A stretch of 64,000 bases of DNA from Halomonas litopenaei (GCF_003045775.1 NZ_PXNS01000005.1:558001-622000), one strand, 5' to 3'. Shown: positions 12,300 through 21,458, counted from the stretch's first letter. The notes: generated by a model from the letters alone, not told the origin. Made by a program: numbers and translations.

Positions 12300-13282
12300 G
12301 CAGTTCAGAGCAGGAGGGGCCTCGTCGCGATCGCAGGGACGATGATGCCGACGGCGGCAGCGATAGTGACAATGTTAACGGCAACGGCAGTGAAGACGGC
12401 TGCGGAGAGCGTATCCGCAAGTTGCTCGACGACACCACGGCGCTGCTGGACTACGCCCAGGAGTTCGAAGGTTACCCGCCGGAGATCGACCTGACCGCCT
12501 ACTTCGTGGCCAAGGAAAAGACCGATCGCAAGGAGCTGTTGACCACCGAAGAACTGGCCGGCGTGGTGGATTGCTACCGGCGGCTGTCTCGGCTCTACCC
12601 AGGTATCTCGCCACGTACCCTGGCGGCGACGCGCCCGGACAGCGATGGTCGAATGCGCGACAGCCGCACCGGCAAGTACTTGATTCGCCTTTGGTGGTGG
12701 ACCGGGGCGGTGGTGATGGCGGTGATCGGCTCCAACGTGCTGATGTACGCCATCGATACGGGCCGGCCGTCCTCTGGGCTCGACTGGACCCACTGGAATA
12801 CCGCGCTCGACTTTATCTACGAGGGACTTCGCCACACCGAGCCCTTTCTTTATGGTGCCCTCGGGGCCTTCGCCTTTGTGCTGCGGGTGACCGCGACCCG
12901 GCTGTACAGTCGCACCTTCGATCCCGCGCGGATCGGTGAACATGTCAATCGCATCGTGCTGGGCACGCTCTCCGGTGGCGCCATCGTGTTGTTCGTTTCC
13001 CAGATTCCCACCGATCAGGGCGCACAGGTGGCGCTGAGCGGCGCCGCCCTGGGCTTTCTCGCTGGCTACAGCATCGATTTTCTGTTCGGCACCCTGGACC
13101 GGGTGATCTGCGCCTTGCTGGCAAACGACGCGGGCGACAAGACTGTCAAGGCGGCGCGGGCTCGCCGTGACGCCGACGTGGTCCAGGTGCTGGATGATCT
13201 GGTCGCCGAGCAGCCAGACGGCGAGGCCAGGCGTCGTCTGGGAGAGGTGATCGAGACGCTCAGGCAGCGCCACCAGGCCTGA
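12296..13282 (+). CDS. Unrecognised inner-membrane protein coupled to MBL hydrolase
   Basis: No family recognised. The first ~45 residues are very acidic and Asp/Gly/Ser/Asn-rich, probably disordered. Then comes a soluble helical part to about residue 125. Hydrophobic segments follow around 130-150 (LWWWTGAVVMAVIGSNVLMY), 185-200 (YGALGAFAFVL), 220-235 and 245-265 (LSGAALGFLAGYSIDFLFG), and a charged cytoplasmic-looking C-terminus. The ATGA overlap with the hydrolase gene implies coupled translation and a joint function. It ends 21 bases before a duplicated dctM 3' end. Confidence 0.7.
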   Translation: MSSSEQEGPRRDRRDDDADGGSDSDNVNGNGSEDGCGERIRKLLDDTTALLDYAQEFEGYPPEIDLTAYFVAKEKTDRKELLTTEELAGVVDCYRRLSRLYPGISPRTLAATRPDSDGRMRDSRTGKYLIRLWWWTGAVVMAVIGSNVLMYAIDTGRPSSGLDWTHWNTALDFIYEGLRHTEPFLYGALGAFAFVLRVTATRLYSRTFDPARIGEHVNRIVLGTLSGGAIVLFVSQIPTDQGAQVALSGAALGFLAGYSIDFLFGTLDRVICALLANDAGDKTVKAARARRDADVVQVLDDLVAEQPDGEARRRLGEVIETLRQRHQA

Positions 13283-13303
13283 TGGGTAGGGCAGTCGTAG
13301 GCC

Positions 13304-13403
13304 TCAGCCGCTCATCGCCTGTGGCAGATAGGTGGCGATGCCCGGGAACAGGCTCATCAGCACGATGGCCACGATCATCAGCAGGAAGAACGGTAGCGTG
13401 GCG
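13304..13403 (-). pseudogene. Duplicated 3' end of dctM (first copy)
   Basis: These 100 bases repeat the last 33 codons (including the stop) of the intact dctM at 14078-14177 with three mismatches, all at third codon positions, so both copies encode the same peptide ending YLPQAMSG. The fragment has no upstream part and is cut off by the toxin-antitoxin module. See the matching repeat entry. Confidence 0.9.
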
Positions 13404-13460
13404 AGGTGGAGCGATTGTCTGGAAAATCTTCGTAGAAGAGGTAAACGAGAGCTATTGCAC

Positions 13461-13865
13461 TCAAGACGGAGAGTCATGAGCCCCTTTCACGTACTGGGCG
13501 TACAGGACATCGGCGAAGTCGGTTTCGGTGATGCTTCCGAGAACCAGATCTCTGACGGCGTCCGCCAGAAGGTCGTTATCTGCCGTAAGTTCGTATTCGT
13601 TGAGTGAAAGATACTCCAATGCCACGGCAAGGCCGGTTCTCTTGTTGGCGTCGGGGAGCGCGTGGGCGACAGCGATACTTGCAGTGTATTTGGCAGCAAT
13701 TTCGAACACATCATCAAGCCCGCTGTAGACGATGGCATTGTCAATACGACCCAGTGCTCCCTGAAGTTTTCCAACATCCACAGAACCTTGCATCCCTGGC
13801 TCGGTGGCCAGAATCAAGGTGTTGATCTCAATGACTCTTTCAAATGGAAACTGGATAATCTCCAT
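13461..13865 (-). CDS. doc: Doc-type toxin of the Fic/Doc superfamily
   Basis: Motif HALPDANKRTG near residue 70 is the Doc form (HxFxDxNKR) of the Fic motif. Known Doc proteins phosphorylate elongation factor Tu and stop translation. Length 134 is typical. The start codon overlaps the stop of the preceding small antitoxin gene (TAATG). The module is bracketed by two copies of the dctM end, which points to acquisition as a unit. Neighbouring core genes are more GC-rich. Confidence 0.85.
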   Translation of the reverse strand: MEIIQFPFERVIEINTLILATEPGMQGSVDVGKLQGALGRIDNAIVYSGLDDVFEIAAKYTASIAVAHALPDANKRTGLAVALEYLSLNEYELTADNDLLADAVRDLVLGSITETDFADVLYAQYVKGAHDSPS

Positions 13866-14035
13866 TACATGTCGGCCAGTTTCCGGAAGGTATTTCTGTG
13901 CGTGCGTAACGCCAGCTTGGTCTCCGACTTGACGATTTGCTGCCCCTCGGGACCCGAGAGGTCCAATTTTCTGGTCGCCTTGATTCGCGGGCGTTCCACG
14001 GCCTGGAGGCCGTACTTTTCAACTTTGCTGTTCAT
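13865..14035 (-). CDS. Small antitoxin gene preceding doc
   Basis: A 56-codon gene, beginning MNSKVEKYGLQAVERPRI and ending HRNTFRKLADM. It is positioned as an antitoxin: just before the toxin, same strand, stop and start overlapping as TAATG. The conserved-looking centre TRKLDLSGPEGQQIV resembles small antitoxins I recall beside Doc toxins, though not classic Phd. The Arg/Lys-rich composition would suit DNA or toxin binding. Function inferred from position and resemblance. Confidence 0.7.
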   Translation of the reverse strand: MNSKVEKYGLQAVERPRIKATRKLDLSGPEGQQIVKSETKLALRTHRNTFRKLADM

Positions 14036-14077
14036 GTAGCGTACCCCTGTCTGCCTAGCATCTTGTCAACTAGTCTA

Positions 14078-14177
14078 TCAGCCACTCATCGCCTGGGGCA
14101 GATAGGTGGCGATGCCCGGGAACAGGCTCATCAGCACGATGGCCACAATCATCAGCAGGAAGAACGGTAGCGTGGCG
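14078..14177 (-). repeat. 100-bp direct repeat, second copy (intact dctM end)
   Basis: 97 of 100 bases match 13304-13403. Together the two copies flank 674 bases that hold the Doc module. The repeat begins exactly at the dctM stop codon and runs into the gene. Confidence 0.92.
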
Positions 14178-15382
14178 CGGGTGATCGACATGATGTCGCG
14201 CCCGGTCAGGCCCTGGATCACGAACAGGTTGAAGCCCACCGGCGGGGTGATCTGCGACATCTCGACCACGATGACCAGGTAGATGCCGAACCAGATCAGA
14301 TCGAAGCCGGCGGTCTCGATCACCGGCATGATGATCGAGGTGACCAGCAGGATCAGCGAGATACCGTCGAGAAAGCAGCCCAGCACCAGCAAGAACAGGG
14401 TCAGCACCACCAGCAGCCAGGCCGGTGACAGACCCATGGCGCCGATCTTCTCGGCCAGGTCCATGGGCAGCTGGGTGAAGCTCATGGCCGAGGAAAGAAA
14501 CGAGGCCCCGGCGATGATGAAGGCGATCATGCAGGAGGTGCGCACCGCGGCGAACAGGGCGTCTTTGAAGATAGTGCTGTTGAAGTGGCCGTTGGCTCGA
14601 GCGATCAGCATCGACAGCACGACCCCCGAGGCGGCGGCCTCGGTGGGCGAGGCAAGCCCGCCGTAGATGCTGCCGAGGATGCCGCCGATCAGCGCCAGCA
14701 GCGGCAGCAGTTGCAGGCTTCCCGACAGCTTCTGGCGCAGCGGCATGTCGCTGTCGCGCTTGCCCACCGCGCCACGACGATTGCCCACCAGCAGCGACCA
14801 GCCGATCACGTAGGTCATGAACAGACCGAGCAGCATCAGTCCCGGCCCGACACCGGCGATGAACAGCCGCGAGATCGACTGTTCGGTGACCACGCCGTAG
14901 ACGATCATCATGATCGATGGGGGAATCAACAGCCCCAAGGTCGAGGCGCTGGCCAGGGTACCGATGGCCAGGTCGTTGTCGTAGCCGCGCTTTTCAAGCT
15001 CCGGCAGGGTCATCTTGCCGACGGTGGCGCAAGTCGCCGCCGAGGAGCCGCAGACCGCGGCAAACAGCCCGCTGCCGATGATGTTGGAATGCAACAGGCG
15101 TCCGGGAATACGTCCGAGCCAGGGCGACAGCGCCTGGAACATGTTGTTGGCGAGCCCCGAGCGAAACAGGATCTCGCCCATCCACACGAACATCGGCAGC
15201 GCGGTCAGGTCCCAGCCGTAGCTGGCGCCCCAGAAGTCCGAGGCCAGGATCGGGCCGGGCTCCAGCGGGAAGAACAGCGTCAGCACGATAAAGCCGGTGC
15301 CGAGCAGGGCGTAGGCGATCCACACGCCGCTGCCGAGCAGCACCGCCAGCGCCAGCAGGGTGACAAGACTGATCGTCAGCAT
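14078..15382 (-). CDS. dctM: TRAP transporter large permease DctM
   Basis: Large membrane subunit of a tripartite ATP-independent periplasmic transporter, about 434 residues and 11-13 membrane segments. Typical stretches are GLLIPPSIMMIVYGV, GGLASPTEAAASG and ITPPVGFNLFVIQG. It is last in the order dctP-dctQ-dctM, 54 bases after dctQ, with AGGAGG upstream of the start. It couples sodium entry to import of an organic acid. Confidence 0.93.
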   Translation of the reverse strand: MLTISLVTLLALAVLLGSGVWIAYALLGTGFIVLTLFFPLEPGPILASDFWGASYGWDLTALPMFVWMGEILFRSGLANNMFQALSPWLGRIPGRLLHSNIIGSGLFAAVCGSSAATCATVGKMTLPELEKRGYDNDLAIGTLASASTLGLLIPPSIMMIVYGVVTEQSISRLFIAGVGPGLMLLGLFMTYVIGWSLLVGNRRGAVGKRDSDMPLRQKLSGSLQLLPLLALIGGILGSIYGGLASPTEAAASGVVLSMLIARANGHFNSTIFKDALFAAVRTSCMIAFIIAGASFLSSAMSFTQLPMDLAEKIGAMGLSPAWLLVVLTLFLLVLGCFLDGISLILLVTSIIMPVIETAGFDLIWFGIYLVIVVEMSQITPPVGFNLFVIQGLTGRDIMSITRATLPFFLLMIVAIVLMSLFPGIATYLPQAMSG

Positions 15383-15436
15383 CTCGGCAAGCCCTCCTGG
15401 CGAGACAGGCGCTGCAGGCGAACAGGAATCCTCAAG

Positions 15437-15994
15437 TCAGTCATGGCTGGGTTCCTCGTCCGGGGCCTCGAAGCGGCGTGGCGCCGTCAGCGCCTGTCTG
15501 GCGGTGTGGATCAGCGCTTCGGCCAGGGCCAGGCTCATCAGCGCCATGCCGACCAGCAACGCCAGCTGGGGAATCCACAGCGGAACGGCGAGCAGTCCCG
15601 AGGAGACGTCGTCGAACTCGAGGCTCTCGTGCATCAGTTGCCACAGCGATACGCACAACAGCGCATTGAGCGCCGAAGCCACCGCCAGGCAGAACAGCTC
15701 GGTGAAGGCGCGCACCGCCGCCGGCAGGCGCTGGATCACCAGCGACATGCGGATGTGGGCGTGGTGGCTGAAGGTGTAGGCCATGCCGAGAAAGGTCGCG
15801 CCCACCAGCAGGAAGGACGCCAGTTCCGACACCCCGGTGATCTCGAGGCCAAGACGCGCGCTGCCGAACAGCACCAGCAGGGCATCCAGCAGGCGAAACA
15901 GCACCTGGATGGTGATCAGGCCGCAGATGGCGACCATGGAGGCGGCCGCACCTAGCCCACCAAGGCGGTAAAGCGGCATCAGGCGAAACTTCAT
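15437..15994 (-). CDS. dctQ: TRAP transporter small permease DctQ
   Basis: Four-helix small membrane subunit of the TRAP system, 185 residues. Hydrophobic segments alternate with the family-typical HHAHIRMSLV loop after the second segment. It pairs with DctM to form the sodium-driven membrane complex and lies between dctP and dctM. Confidence 0.88.
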   Translation of the reverse strand: MKFRLMPLYRLGGLGAAASMVAICGLITIQVLFRLLDALLVLFGSARLGLEITGVSELASFLLVGATFLGMAYTFSHHAHIRMSLVIQRLPAAVRAFTELFCLAVASALNALLCVSLWQLMHESLEFDDVSSGLLAVPLWIPQLALLVGMALMSLALAEALIHTARQALTAPRRFEAPDEEPSHD

Positions 15995-16150
15995 GGGCGA
16001 TCCTTGGCGTCAGTGGAGCGATACGTTGTCCGTGAGTCGTTGACCGCACCTTTCTTGCACGGCGCCGCGACGTGGCGTGTTGCGAAAGACAGGCCGTGAA
16101 CGGGACAACGAACGAGCGGCGAGGACACCCCTCACCGCTCGTCCCGAGCG

Positions 16151-17143
16151 CTATTCGGTATTGGCGCGGTAGTCCTCGATCAGCGCCTTGGCCCGGTCAT
16201 CGGCGCGGCTCTCCCAGTCCTGGAAGAGCTTGTCACCGGCCTCGGAAAGGGCTCCGGCCACTGCCTCGTTGGGCTCGCCAATGGTGATGCCGTTTTCCTC
16301 CAGGGCCTGGGCGCTGCCTTCCATATCGGCCTTGCTGGCCTCCCAGCCGCGCTCTTCGGCCTCGGTCGCCGCTTCCATCAGCGCTTGCTGGGTCGCCTCA
16401 TCCAGGCGATCGAAGGCCTTCTGATTGACGAAGATGATGTTCTTCGGAATCCACAGGTTGGCGTCGGAGAAGTGGGAGACATAGTCCCAGGCCGCCATCG
16501 ACTCGCCGGTGGACACCGAGGTGATCATGGCGTCGACCCGACCGGTGGAGAAGGCGGTAGGGATGTCCGATTCTTCGGTCTCGGTGGGCAGGCCGCCGAG
16601 GTTCTCGGTCAGGCGCTGGGTATTGATGTTGGGCGCTCTTACCCTGAGCCCCTCGAACTGGGCGGGGTCATTCAACTCGAAGTCGGTGTAGATACCCTGT
16701 GACGGCCAGGGCACCGCGTACAGCGGCTTCATGCCCTGCTCGGCGAACAGCTCCTCGATCACCGGCTTGCTCGCCTGCCACAGCTCCCAGGCCTCGTCGT
16801 AGCTGCCGGCGAGCCCCGGCAGGGTGTCCAGCTCGAACACCGGCGACTCGTTGGACAGGATCGACATGAAGATCTCGCCGGCCTGAACGGTACCACGGCG
16901 CACCGATGGCTTGATCTCGCCGTGGCTGATCAGCGAACCGCCGGAGTGCACGGTGATGTCGAGCTCGCCATCGGTGGCTTCGCGCACGTCCTCGGCAAAC
17001 TGCTTGGTGTTCTCGGTGTGGAAGCTGGCATCCCCATAGGGCGTCGCCAGATTCCATTCGGCGGCCTGGGCGCTGCTGACCGCAGTGGCGGTGGAGAGTG
17101 TGGCCACGGCAACGGCCAGCCCCAGGGAGGAGTATCGAGTCAT
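16151..17143 (-). CDS. dctP: TRAP transporter substrate-binding protein DctP
   Basis: Periplasmic receptor of about 330 residues with signal peptide ending at SAQAAEW. DctP hallmarks include VREATDGELDITVHSGGSL, LRVRAPN with the Arg that binds carboxylates, and a C-terminal helical stretch rich in Asp/Glu. First gene of the operon, about 155 bases before dctQ. Ligand probably an organic acid; the adjacent 5-oxoproline genes make pyroglutamate or a relative one possibility (inference). Confidence 0.9.
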   Translation of the reverse strand: MTRYSSLGLAVAVATLSTATAVSSAQAAEWNLATPYGDASFHTENTKQFAEDVREATDGELDITVHSGGSLISHGEIKPSVRRGTVQAGEIFMSILSNESPVFELDTLPGLAGSYDEAWELWQASKPVIEELFAEQGMKPLYAVPWPSQGIYTDFELNDPAQFEGLRVRAPNINTQRLTENLGGLPTETEESDIPTAFSTGRVDAMITSVSTGESMAAWDYVSHFSDANLWIPKNIIFVNQKAFDRLDEATQQALMEAATEAEERGWEASKADMEGSAQALEENGITIGEPNEAVAGALSEAGDKLFQDWESRADDRAKALIEDYRANTE

Positions 17144-17274
17144 GATGCCTACCTTGTTGTTGTAGAAACGTGGCTGTGAAAACGACGTGTCGTGATGGAG
17201 GTATCAGTCTGACTATGCAGCATCGGGCAGGATGGCGTTGAAGATCAAGCCGCCTTGCCGATGCCGCTGGGCTC

Positions 17275-17712
17275 TCAGGCCTTCTTGAACAGCTGGCTTT
17301 CGCGATCCTTGAACGCCTTGAACTCCAGTGCGTTGCCGGACGGGTCCTTGAAGAACATGGTGGCCTGCTCGCCGGGCTCGCCCTTGAAGCGGATGTAGGG
17401 TTCGATCTCGAACTTGACGCCATGGGACTTGAGCTTCTCGGCCAGGGCCTCCCAGGCGTCCATTTCCAGTACCACGCCGAAGTGCGGCACCGGCACACCG
17501 TGGCCGTCCACCGGGTTCTTGTGGGCAGCGTCGGCGGCGTCCTTGAGACCGGGGTTCAGGTGGCAGACGAACTGATGGCCGTAGAGGTCGAAGTCGACCC
17601 AGGACTCGGAGCTGCGGCCTTCGGGGCAGCCGAGAAAGTTGCCATAGAACTCGCGGGCCTCGTCGATATCACGGACCTGAATGGCAAGATGGAAGGGGTC
17701 GCTGACGGCCAT
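17275..17712 (-). CDS. VOC (glyoxalase/dioxygenase-fold) protein
   Basis: Vicinal-oxygen-chelate fold of 145 residues with paired beta-alpha-beta-beta-beta modules. Candidate metal ligands are the His in PFHLAIQV, the His in VPHFGVVL and the Glu in GNALEFKAF, as in family enzymes; substrate unknown. It follows the same strand as, and lies upstream of, the TRAP operon, about 130 bases away, and is divergent from pxpABC. Confidence 0.85.
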   Translation of the reverse strand: MAVSDPFHLAIQVRDIDEAREFYGNFLGCPEGRSSESWVDFDLYGHQFVCHLNPGLKDAADAAHKNPVDGHGVPVPHFGVVLEMDAWEALAEKLKSHGVKFEIEPYIRFKGEPGEQATMFFKDPSGNALEFKAFKDRESQLFKKA

Positions 17713-18026
17713 GGGGAAACTCCGGAGTAGGTGAAGGGGTATATCACTGATTCTTGGCCGGGGAGGATCGTGGCGTCAATCTTCTTGCCGAATTTGTCGG
17801 GAATCGACTCGGGCGTTAGATTCAACTGACAAGAGAATATTGTGTGGCGCCCCGGCAACGCGATCGAAGCATCTGCGAAAGGGCTCGAAGGCAAGCGCTC
17901 GGAGCGCGCGCTGGGCGCCACGATGGCGACAGAAGACAGCGGAAGACGACAATAACAGGTTCGTTAACCACCTGACGTCCGTTAGCGAAGGTTCACCAAA
18001 GGACGTCGACAACAGAGGCTGCCCTC
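17713..18026. other. Divergent intergenic region between VOC gene and pxpA
   Basis: About 314 bases with no coding sequence recognised. It must hold promoters for the pxpABC operon and the VOC gene; AT-rich stretches near 17830-17845 (gagaatattg) and 17950-17965 are candidates, but no firm -35/-10 pair can be named. Confidence 0.35.
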
Positions 18027-18779
18027 ATGCCGATACCCCGACTCAACTGCGACGTTGGCGAGAGCTTTGGTGCCTGGAAGATGGGCCGTGACGCCGACGT
18101 GATGCCCTATATCGACTGCGCCAACATCGCCTGCGGCTTCCACGCCGGCGACCCTGACGTGATGCGACGCACCGTAGGCTACGCGGTGGCCAACGAGGTG
18201 CTGATCGGCGCCCACCCCGGCTATCCCGACCTGGTGGGTTTTGGCCGGCGCAGCCTGGCGGTGTCCCCGAGCGAAGCCGAGAATCTGCTGCTCTACCAGA
18301 TCGGTGCCCTCGACGGCGTCTGTCGTGCCGAGGGCACCAGGGTCGGCTACGTCAAGCCCCACGGCGCGCTCTATAACGACATGGCCACCAATATGGAATT
18401 GCTGCGCGCCACCATGCGCGCGGTCAAGGCCTATGACGAAAGCCTGCCGCTGTTGGTGATGTCCACCGCCGACACCGCCGGTGTGAGGGCGCTTGCCGAG
18501 GAGGAGGGCGTCAGCCTGTGGTTCGAGGTGTTCGCCGACCGTGCCTATGACGGCGAAGGTCGGCTGGTATCCCGGCGTGAGCCAGACGCGGTGCATCACG
18601 ATGAGGACACCATCGTCGGCCAGGCGGTGACCCTGGCCCGGGGCGAGGCGCTGACCGCCCGCGACGGCACCAAACTGGTCCTTCCCGCCGATACCCTGTG
18701 CGTGCACGGCGACAACGAGAGTTCAGTGGCGGCGGTGCGTGCCATCCGCGAGGCCTTCGACCAGCTGGAGGGGGCATGA
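18027..18779 (+). CDS. pxpA: 5-oxoprolinase subunit PxpA
   Basis: LamB/YcsF family, 250 residues. The N-terminus [12 protein letters not shown], the ACGFHAGDP stretch, IGAHPGYPD and [10 protein letters not shown] are family signatures. With PxpB and PxpC it forms the prokaryotic ATP-dependent 5-oxoprolinase that opens pyroglutamate to glutamate. First gene of a tightly coupled pxpA-pxpB-pxpC operon joined by ATGA overlaps. Confidence 0.93.
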   Translation: MPIPRLNCDVGESFGAWKMGRDADVMPYIDCANIACGFHAGDPDVMRRTVGYAVANEVLIGAHPGYPDLVGFGRRSLAVSPSEAENLLLYQIGALDGVCRAEGTRVGYVKPHGALYNDMATNMELLRATMRAVKAYDESLPLLVMSTADTAGVRALAEEEGVSLWFEVFADRAYDGEGRLVSRREPDAVHHDEDTIVGQAVTLARGEALTARDGTKLVLPADTLCVHGDNESSVAAVRAIREAFDQLEGA

Positions 18780-19498
18780 CGCCGAGCCCACGTCTGGAGA
18801 CGGTGGCCTTCGACAGCCTGATCGTGCGGCTGTTCGACGCCATCGACGAGTCGCATATGCCCTGGGTGCTGGCGGCGGTGGACGCCATCCGCGAGCGGCT
18901 GGGTGAGGATGCCCTGGAGGTGGTGCCGTCCTACACCACGGTACTGGTGCAGCTCGATATCCGCAGGCTGTCGCTTGGCGAGGCCCGAGCGCGCCTCGGC
19001 GAGGCCCTGGCGAACCTTTCGCCTCGGGCGACGGAGGACGGCAGCCTGCACGAGATCCCGGTGTGGTATGACGCAAGCGTCGGCCCTGAGCTTGAGCTGA
19101 TCGCTCAGCGCGCAGGCATCACCGCCGATCAGGTCATCGAGCGCCACTGTGCCCACGACTACAGCGTCTTCGCGCTGGGGTTTGCTCCCGGCTACGGCTT
19201 CATGGGGCTGGTCGAGGACGCCCTGGCCACGCCTCGACTCAAGACACCGCGCCAGAAGGTGGCCGCGGGCAGCGTCGGCATCGCCGATCGCCAGACCGCC
19301 GTCTATCCCGCGCCGTCGCCTGGCGGCTGGAACCTGATCGGACGCACCGCCACCCGGCTGTTCGATCGCGAGCGCGAGGGTTACACCCTGTTCAAGCCCG
19401 GCGATCGCGTGCGCTTTGTGGCCATCGACCGTGCCACCTTCGAGGCGCAGGGTGGCGACACCACTCCCCAACCCCCGGCCGAGGAGAGCGGCGCATGA
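18776..19498 (+). CDS. pxpB: 5-oxoprolinase subunit PxpB
   Basis: KipI-type protein of about 240 residues. [26 protein letters not shown] and [11 protein letters not shown] identify the family. The ATG at 18776 overlaps the pxpA stop; longer in-frame starts within pxpA are unlikely. It partners with PxpC in the 5-oxoprolinase complex. Confidence 0.92.
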   Translation: MTPSPRLETVAFDSLIVRLFDAIDESHMPWVLAAVDAIRERLGEDALEVVPSYTTVLVQLDIRRLSLGEARARLGEALANLSPRATEDGSLHEIPVWYDASVGPELELIAQRAGITADQVIERHCAHDYSVFALGFAPGYGFMGLVEDALATPRLKTPRQKVAAGSVGIADRQTAVYPAPSPGGWNLIGRTATRLFDREREGYTLFKPGDRVRFVAIDRATFEAQGGDTTPQPPAEESGA

Positions 19499-20475
19499 GT
19501 CTCAAGGTGGAACGCGCAGGTCCCCTGGCGCTGGTGGTCGATGGTGGTCGCCAGGGCGTGCGCCATCTGGGCGTGACCCAGGGCGGTGCCATGGACTGGG
19601 TGGCGCTGGGCTGGGCCAACTGGCTGCTGGGCAACGCCCCGGACGCCCCCGGCATCGAGATCATGGTGGGCGGCCTTGCGCTGGTGGCCGAGGCCGACAT
19701 GAGTGTGGCGCTGGCCGGGGCCGACCTGGGCGCGACTCTGGACGGCGAACCCATGACTTTGGCGGAACCGGTAACGCTCAAGCGTGGTCAGCGGCTGGTG
19801 TTCGAGAGGCCGAAAAGTGGCCTGCGCACCTATCTGGCACTGCCGGGCGGGATCGAGGCGAGCGCCATCATGGGCAGCGTCACGAGCACCGTGCGTGAAG
19901 GGCTCGGTGGCCTCGACGGTTTCGGCAAGCCGCTGGCCCAGGGCGACGTGCTGACGCCAAAGCAGGATCGGCCCTCGGGCGGCGATCGTCGCCTGCCACG
20001 GCGGGACGCCGACAAGGGGCAGCGGGACGCTGATCGAGAGCAGGGGGCTCTGGTCACGGCAAGCGACGGGCCACTGGCGCTGTCGCTGGTGCCCGGGGCC
20101 CAGATCGCGAGCTTCTCGGGCACCAGCCTGTATCGCGCCTTCAATGACGTCTGGACGCTGGATCAGCGCGCCGATCGCATGGGGATTCGCCTGACCGGGC
20201 CGCAGCTTGAGGGCAGCATGAGCGGTATGGTGTCGGAGGGCATTCCGCTGGGGGCGGTGCAGGTACCGCCGGACGGCCAGCCGATCATTCTGATGAACGA
20301 CCGCCAGACTATCGGCGGCTACCCGCGCCTGGGGGCGCTGACCCCGCTGGCCTGCGCCCGTCTGGCCCAGTGCCTGCCTGGCACCGAGGTGCGCCTGGTG
20401 CCGGAGTCGCCGGAGCGTGCCCGCGATGACCATCTGAGGCAGCTTGCCCGTTGGAACCATGACTCTGGGAACTGA
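19495..20475 (+). CDS. pxpC: 5-oxoprolinase subunit PxpC
   Basis: KipA-type protein of 326 residues. QGVRHLGVTQGGAMD at the N-terminus and the C-terminal GYPRLGALT are characteristic. A charged stretch around residues 160-185 (many Arg/Asp/Lys) looks like an insertion. Start overlaps the pxpB stop (ATGA). No neighbouring transporter on this strand. Confidence 0.92.
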   Translation: MSLKVERAGPLALVVDGGRQGVRHLGVTQGGAMDWVALGWANWLLGNAPDAPGIEIMVGGLALVAEADMSVALAGADLGATLDGEPMTLAEPVTLKRGQRLVFERPKSGLRTYLALPGGIEASAIMGSVTSTVREGLGGLDGFGKPLAQGDVLTPKQDRPSGGDRRLPRRDADKGQRDADREQGALVTASDGPLALSLVPGAQIASFSGTSLYRAFNDVWTLDQRADRMGIRLTGPQLEGSMSGMVSEGIPLGAVQVPPDGQPIILMNDRQTIGGYPRLGALTPLACARLAQCLPGTEVRLVPESPERARDDHLRQLARWNHDSGN

Positions 20476-20664
20476 GAGGCAGGGTGTGAGCTGCCAGGTG
20501 AACACCGGTGGTGCATTAAACGTTGGCGTAAACGCGCCAGCAATTTGCTGAAAATAGGGCTAGGTGCCCGTTTCTGTCCGCTATTTCTGACCCGACGGGT
20601 ATGGGGACTATCGGGAACGGGCACCCGCCACCGGAACGCCCCTGATGTTAGCTACGGTAGTTTT

Positions 20665-20955
20665 TTATCGCTGATCCAACTCGCTGACATCATGTTCGGC
20701 AAGAAATCGACGCAGGGCGAGGTTCATTCGTGTCTGCCAGCCCTTTCCAGAGGCGCGAAAGGTGTCGATCACATCCTGGTCATAGCGAACCTTGACCGCG
20801 ATCTTGGGGCGTTCCAGAGGAGGGCGGCCGCGGCCCCGCTTCAGCAACTGGTCGCCCCGATAAAGGTGGGCGCCCTCCAGCCACTCTTCGGTCAATTCCG
20901 GTGCATCGTCGGGGTCAACCCAAGTAGGGGTGGAATCGCCTTTGTTCACGCTCAT
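20665..20955 (-). CDS. brnA: BrnA antitoxin
   Basis: Antitoxin and DNA-binding partner of BrnT. The C-terminal half (KVRYDQDVIDTFRASGKGWQ followed by RMNLALRRFL) is the BrnA ribbon-helix-helix-like region. The start at 20955 (MSVNKGD) has GAGG seven bases upstream inside the toxin gene; ATG at 20961 is too close. It overlaps the end of brnT by about 40 bases. BrnTA operons are usually autorepressed by the complex. Confidence 0.87.
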   Translation of the reverse strand: MSVNKGDSTPTWVDPDDAPELTEEWLEGAHLYRGDQLLKRGRGRPPLERPKIAVKVRYDQDVIDTFRASGKGWQTRMNLALRRFLAEHDVSELDQR

Positions 20956-21190
20956 TGGCATACCTCATGGAGATGATACGGCGCTTGGTGTCCCGCCATG
21001 TCCACACCATCACCACCATACGATGGTGCAATGTGCCCACGGTAATGATGCGAGTCTCGCCATAGTCCTGCCTGGCATCTTCTCGGCTGATGTGTGCTTG
21101 CGCAAACAGCAGCGGAGCATCCTCGAAATCCAACCCTCTCTCTTCCAGGGTGGTTGCCCGCTTGTTGAGGTCGTATTCGATCTCGGCCAC
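20915..21190 (-). CDS. brnT: BrnT toxin (RelE-like ribonuclease)
   Basis: 91-residue BrnT family protein. YDLNKRATTLEERGLDFEDA at the N-terminus and the tail RIISMRYANEREQRRF are hallmarks. The GTG start has AAGGAG at good spacing. Ribonuclease activity that blocks translation is known for the family. Upstream of brnA as usual in this system. Confidence 0.9.
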   Translation of the reverse strand: MAEIEYDLNKRATTLEERGLDFEDAPLLFAQAHISREDARQDYGETRIITVGTLHHRMVVMVWTWRDTKRRIISMRYANEREQRRFHPYLG

Positions 21191-21390
21191 GGCGGGATTC
21201 TCCTTGATGTTTTTTAGTGTACCCCCAATTAATAGTGCATCGTCAACTCCGTACTGCTCGATGGCTGGATCCGGGCCTGGTCAGCCTCGGTGAAGGTATT
21301 GGCAGACGCCACACCACAGAAGAGTTGACGCAGGTCGCTTTGCGGACACCATCGGTGTTGTCGCTTTTTATTCCGCCTGAAACCAGGACG

Positions 21391-21418
21391 CACCGGCCCT
21401 CGGGGGCGAGGGCCGGTG
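21391..21418 (-). terminator. Hairpin downstream of the second TonB receptor
   Basis: Perfect inverted repeat (caccggccctcg / cgagggccggtg) with a four-base loop, 41 bases after the receptor stop. No clear T run follows, so it may be a weak terminator or transcript stabiliser. Confidence 0.55.
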
Positions 21419-21458
21419 ACGAGGCTGCTTTGGTAATTTACCGGTGAGCGCTGGTCTT

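Noticed and set aside
14585..15955. Long + strand frame opposite dctM and dctQ
   Set aside because: Its product is Gln/Arg/His-rich with no domain, and both opposite genes are unmistakable TRAP subunits.
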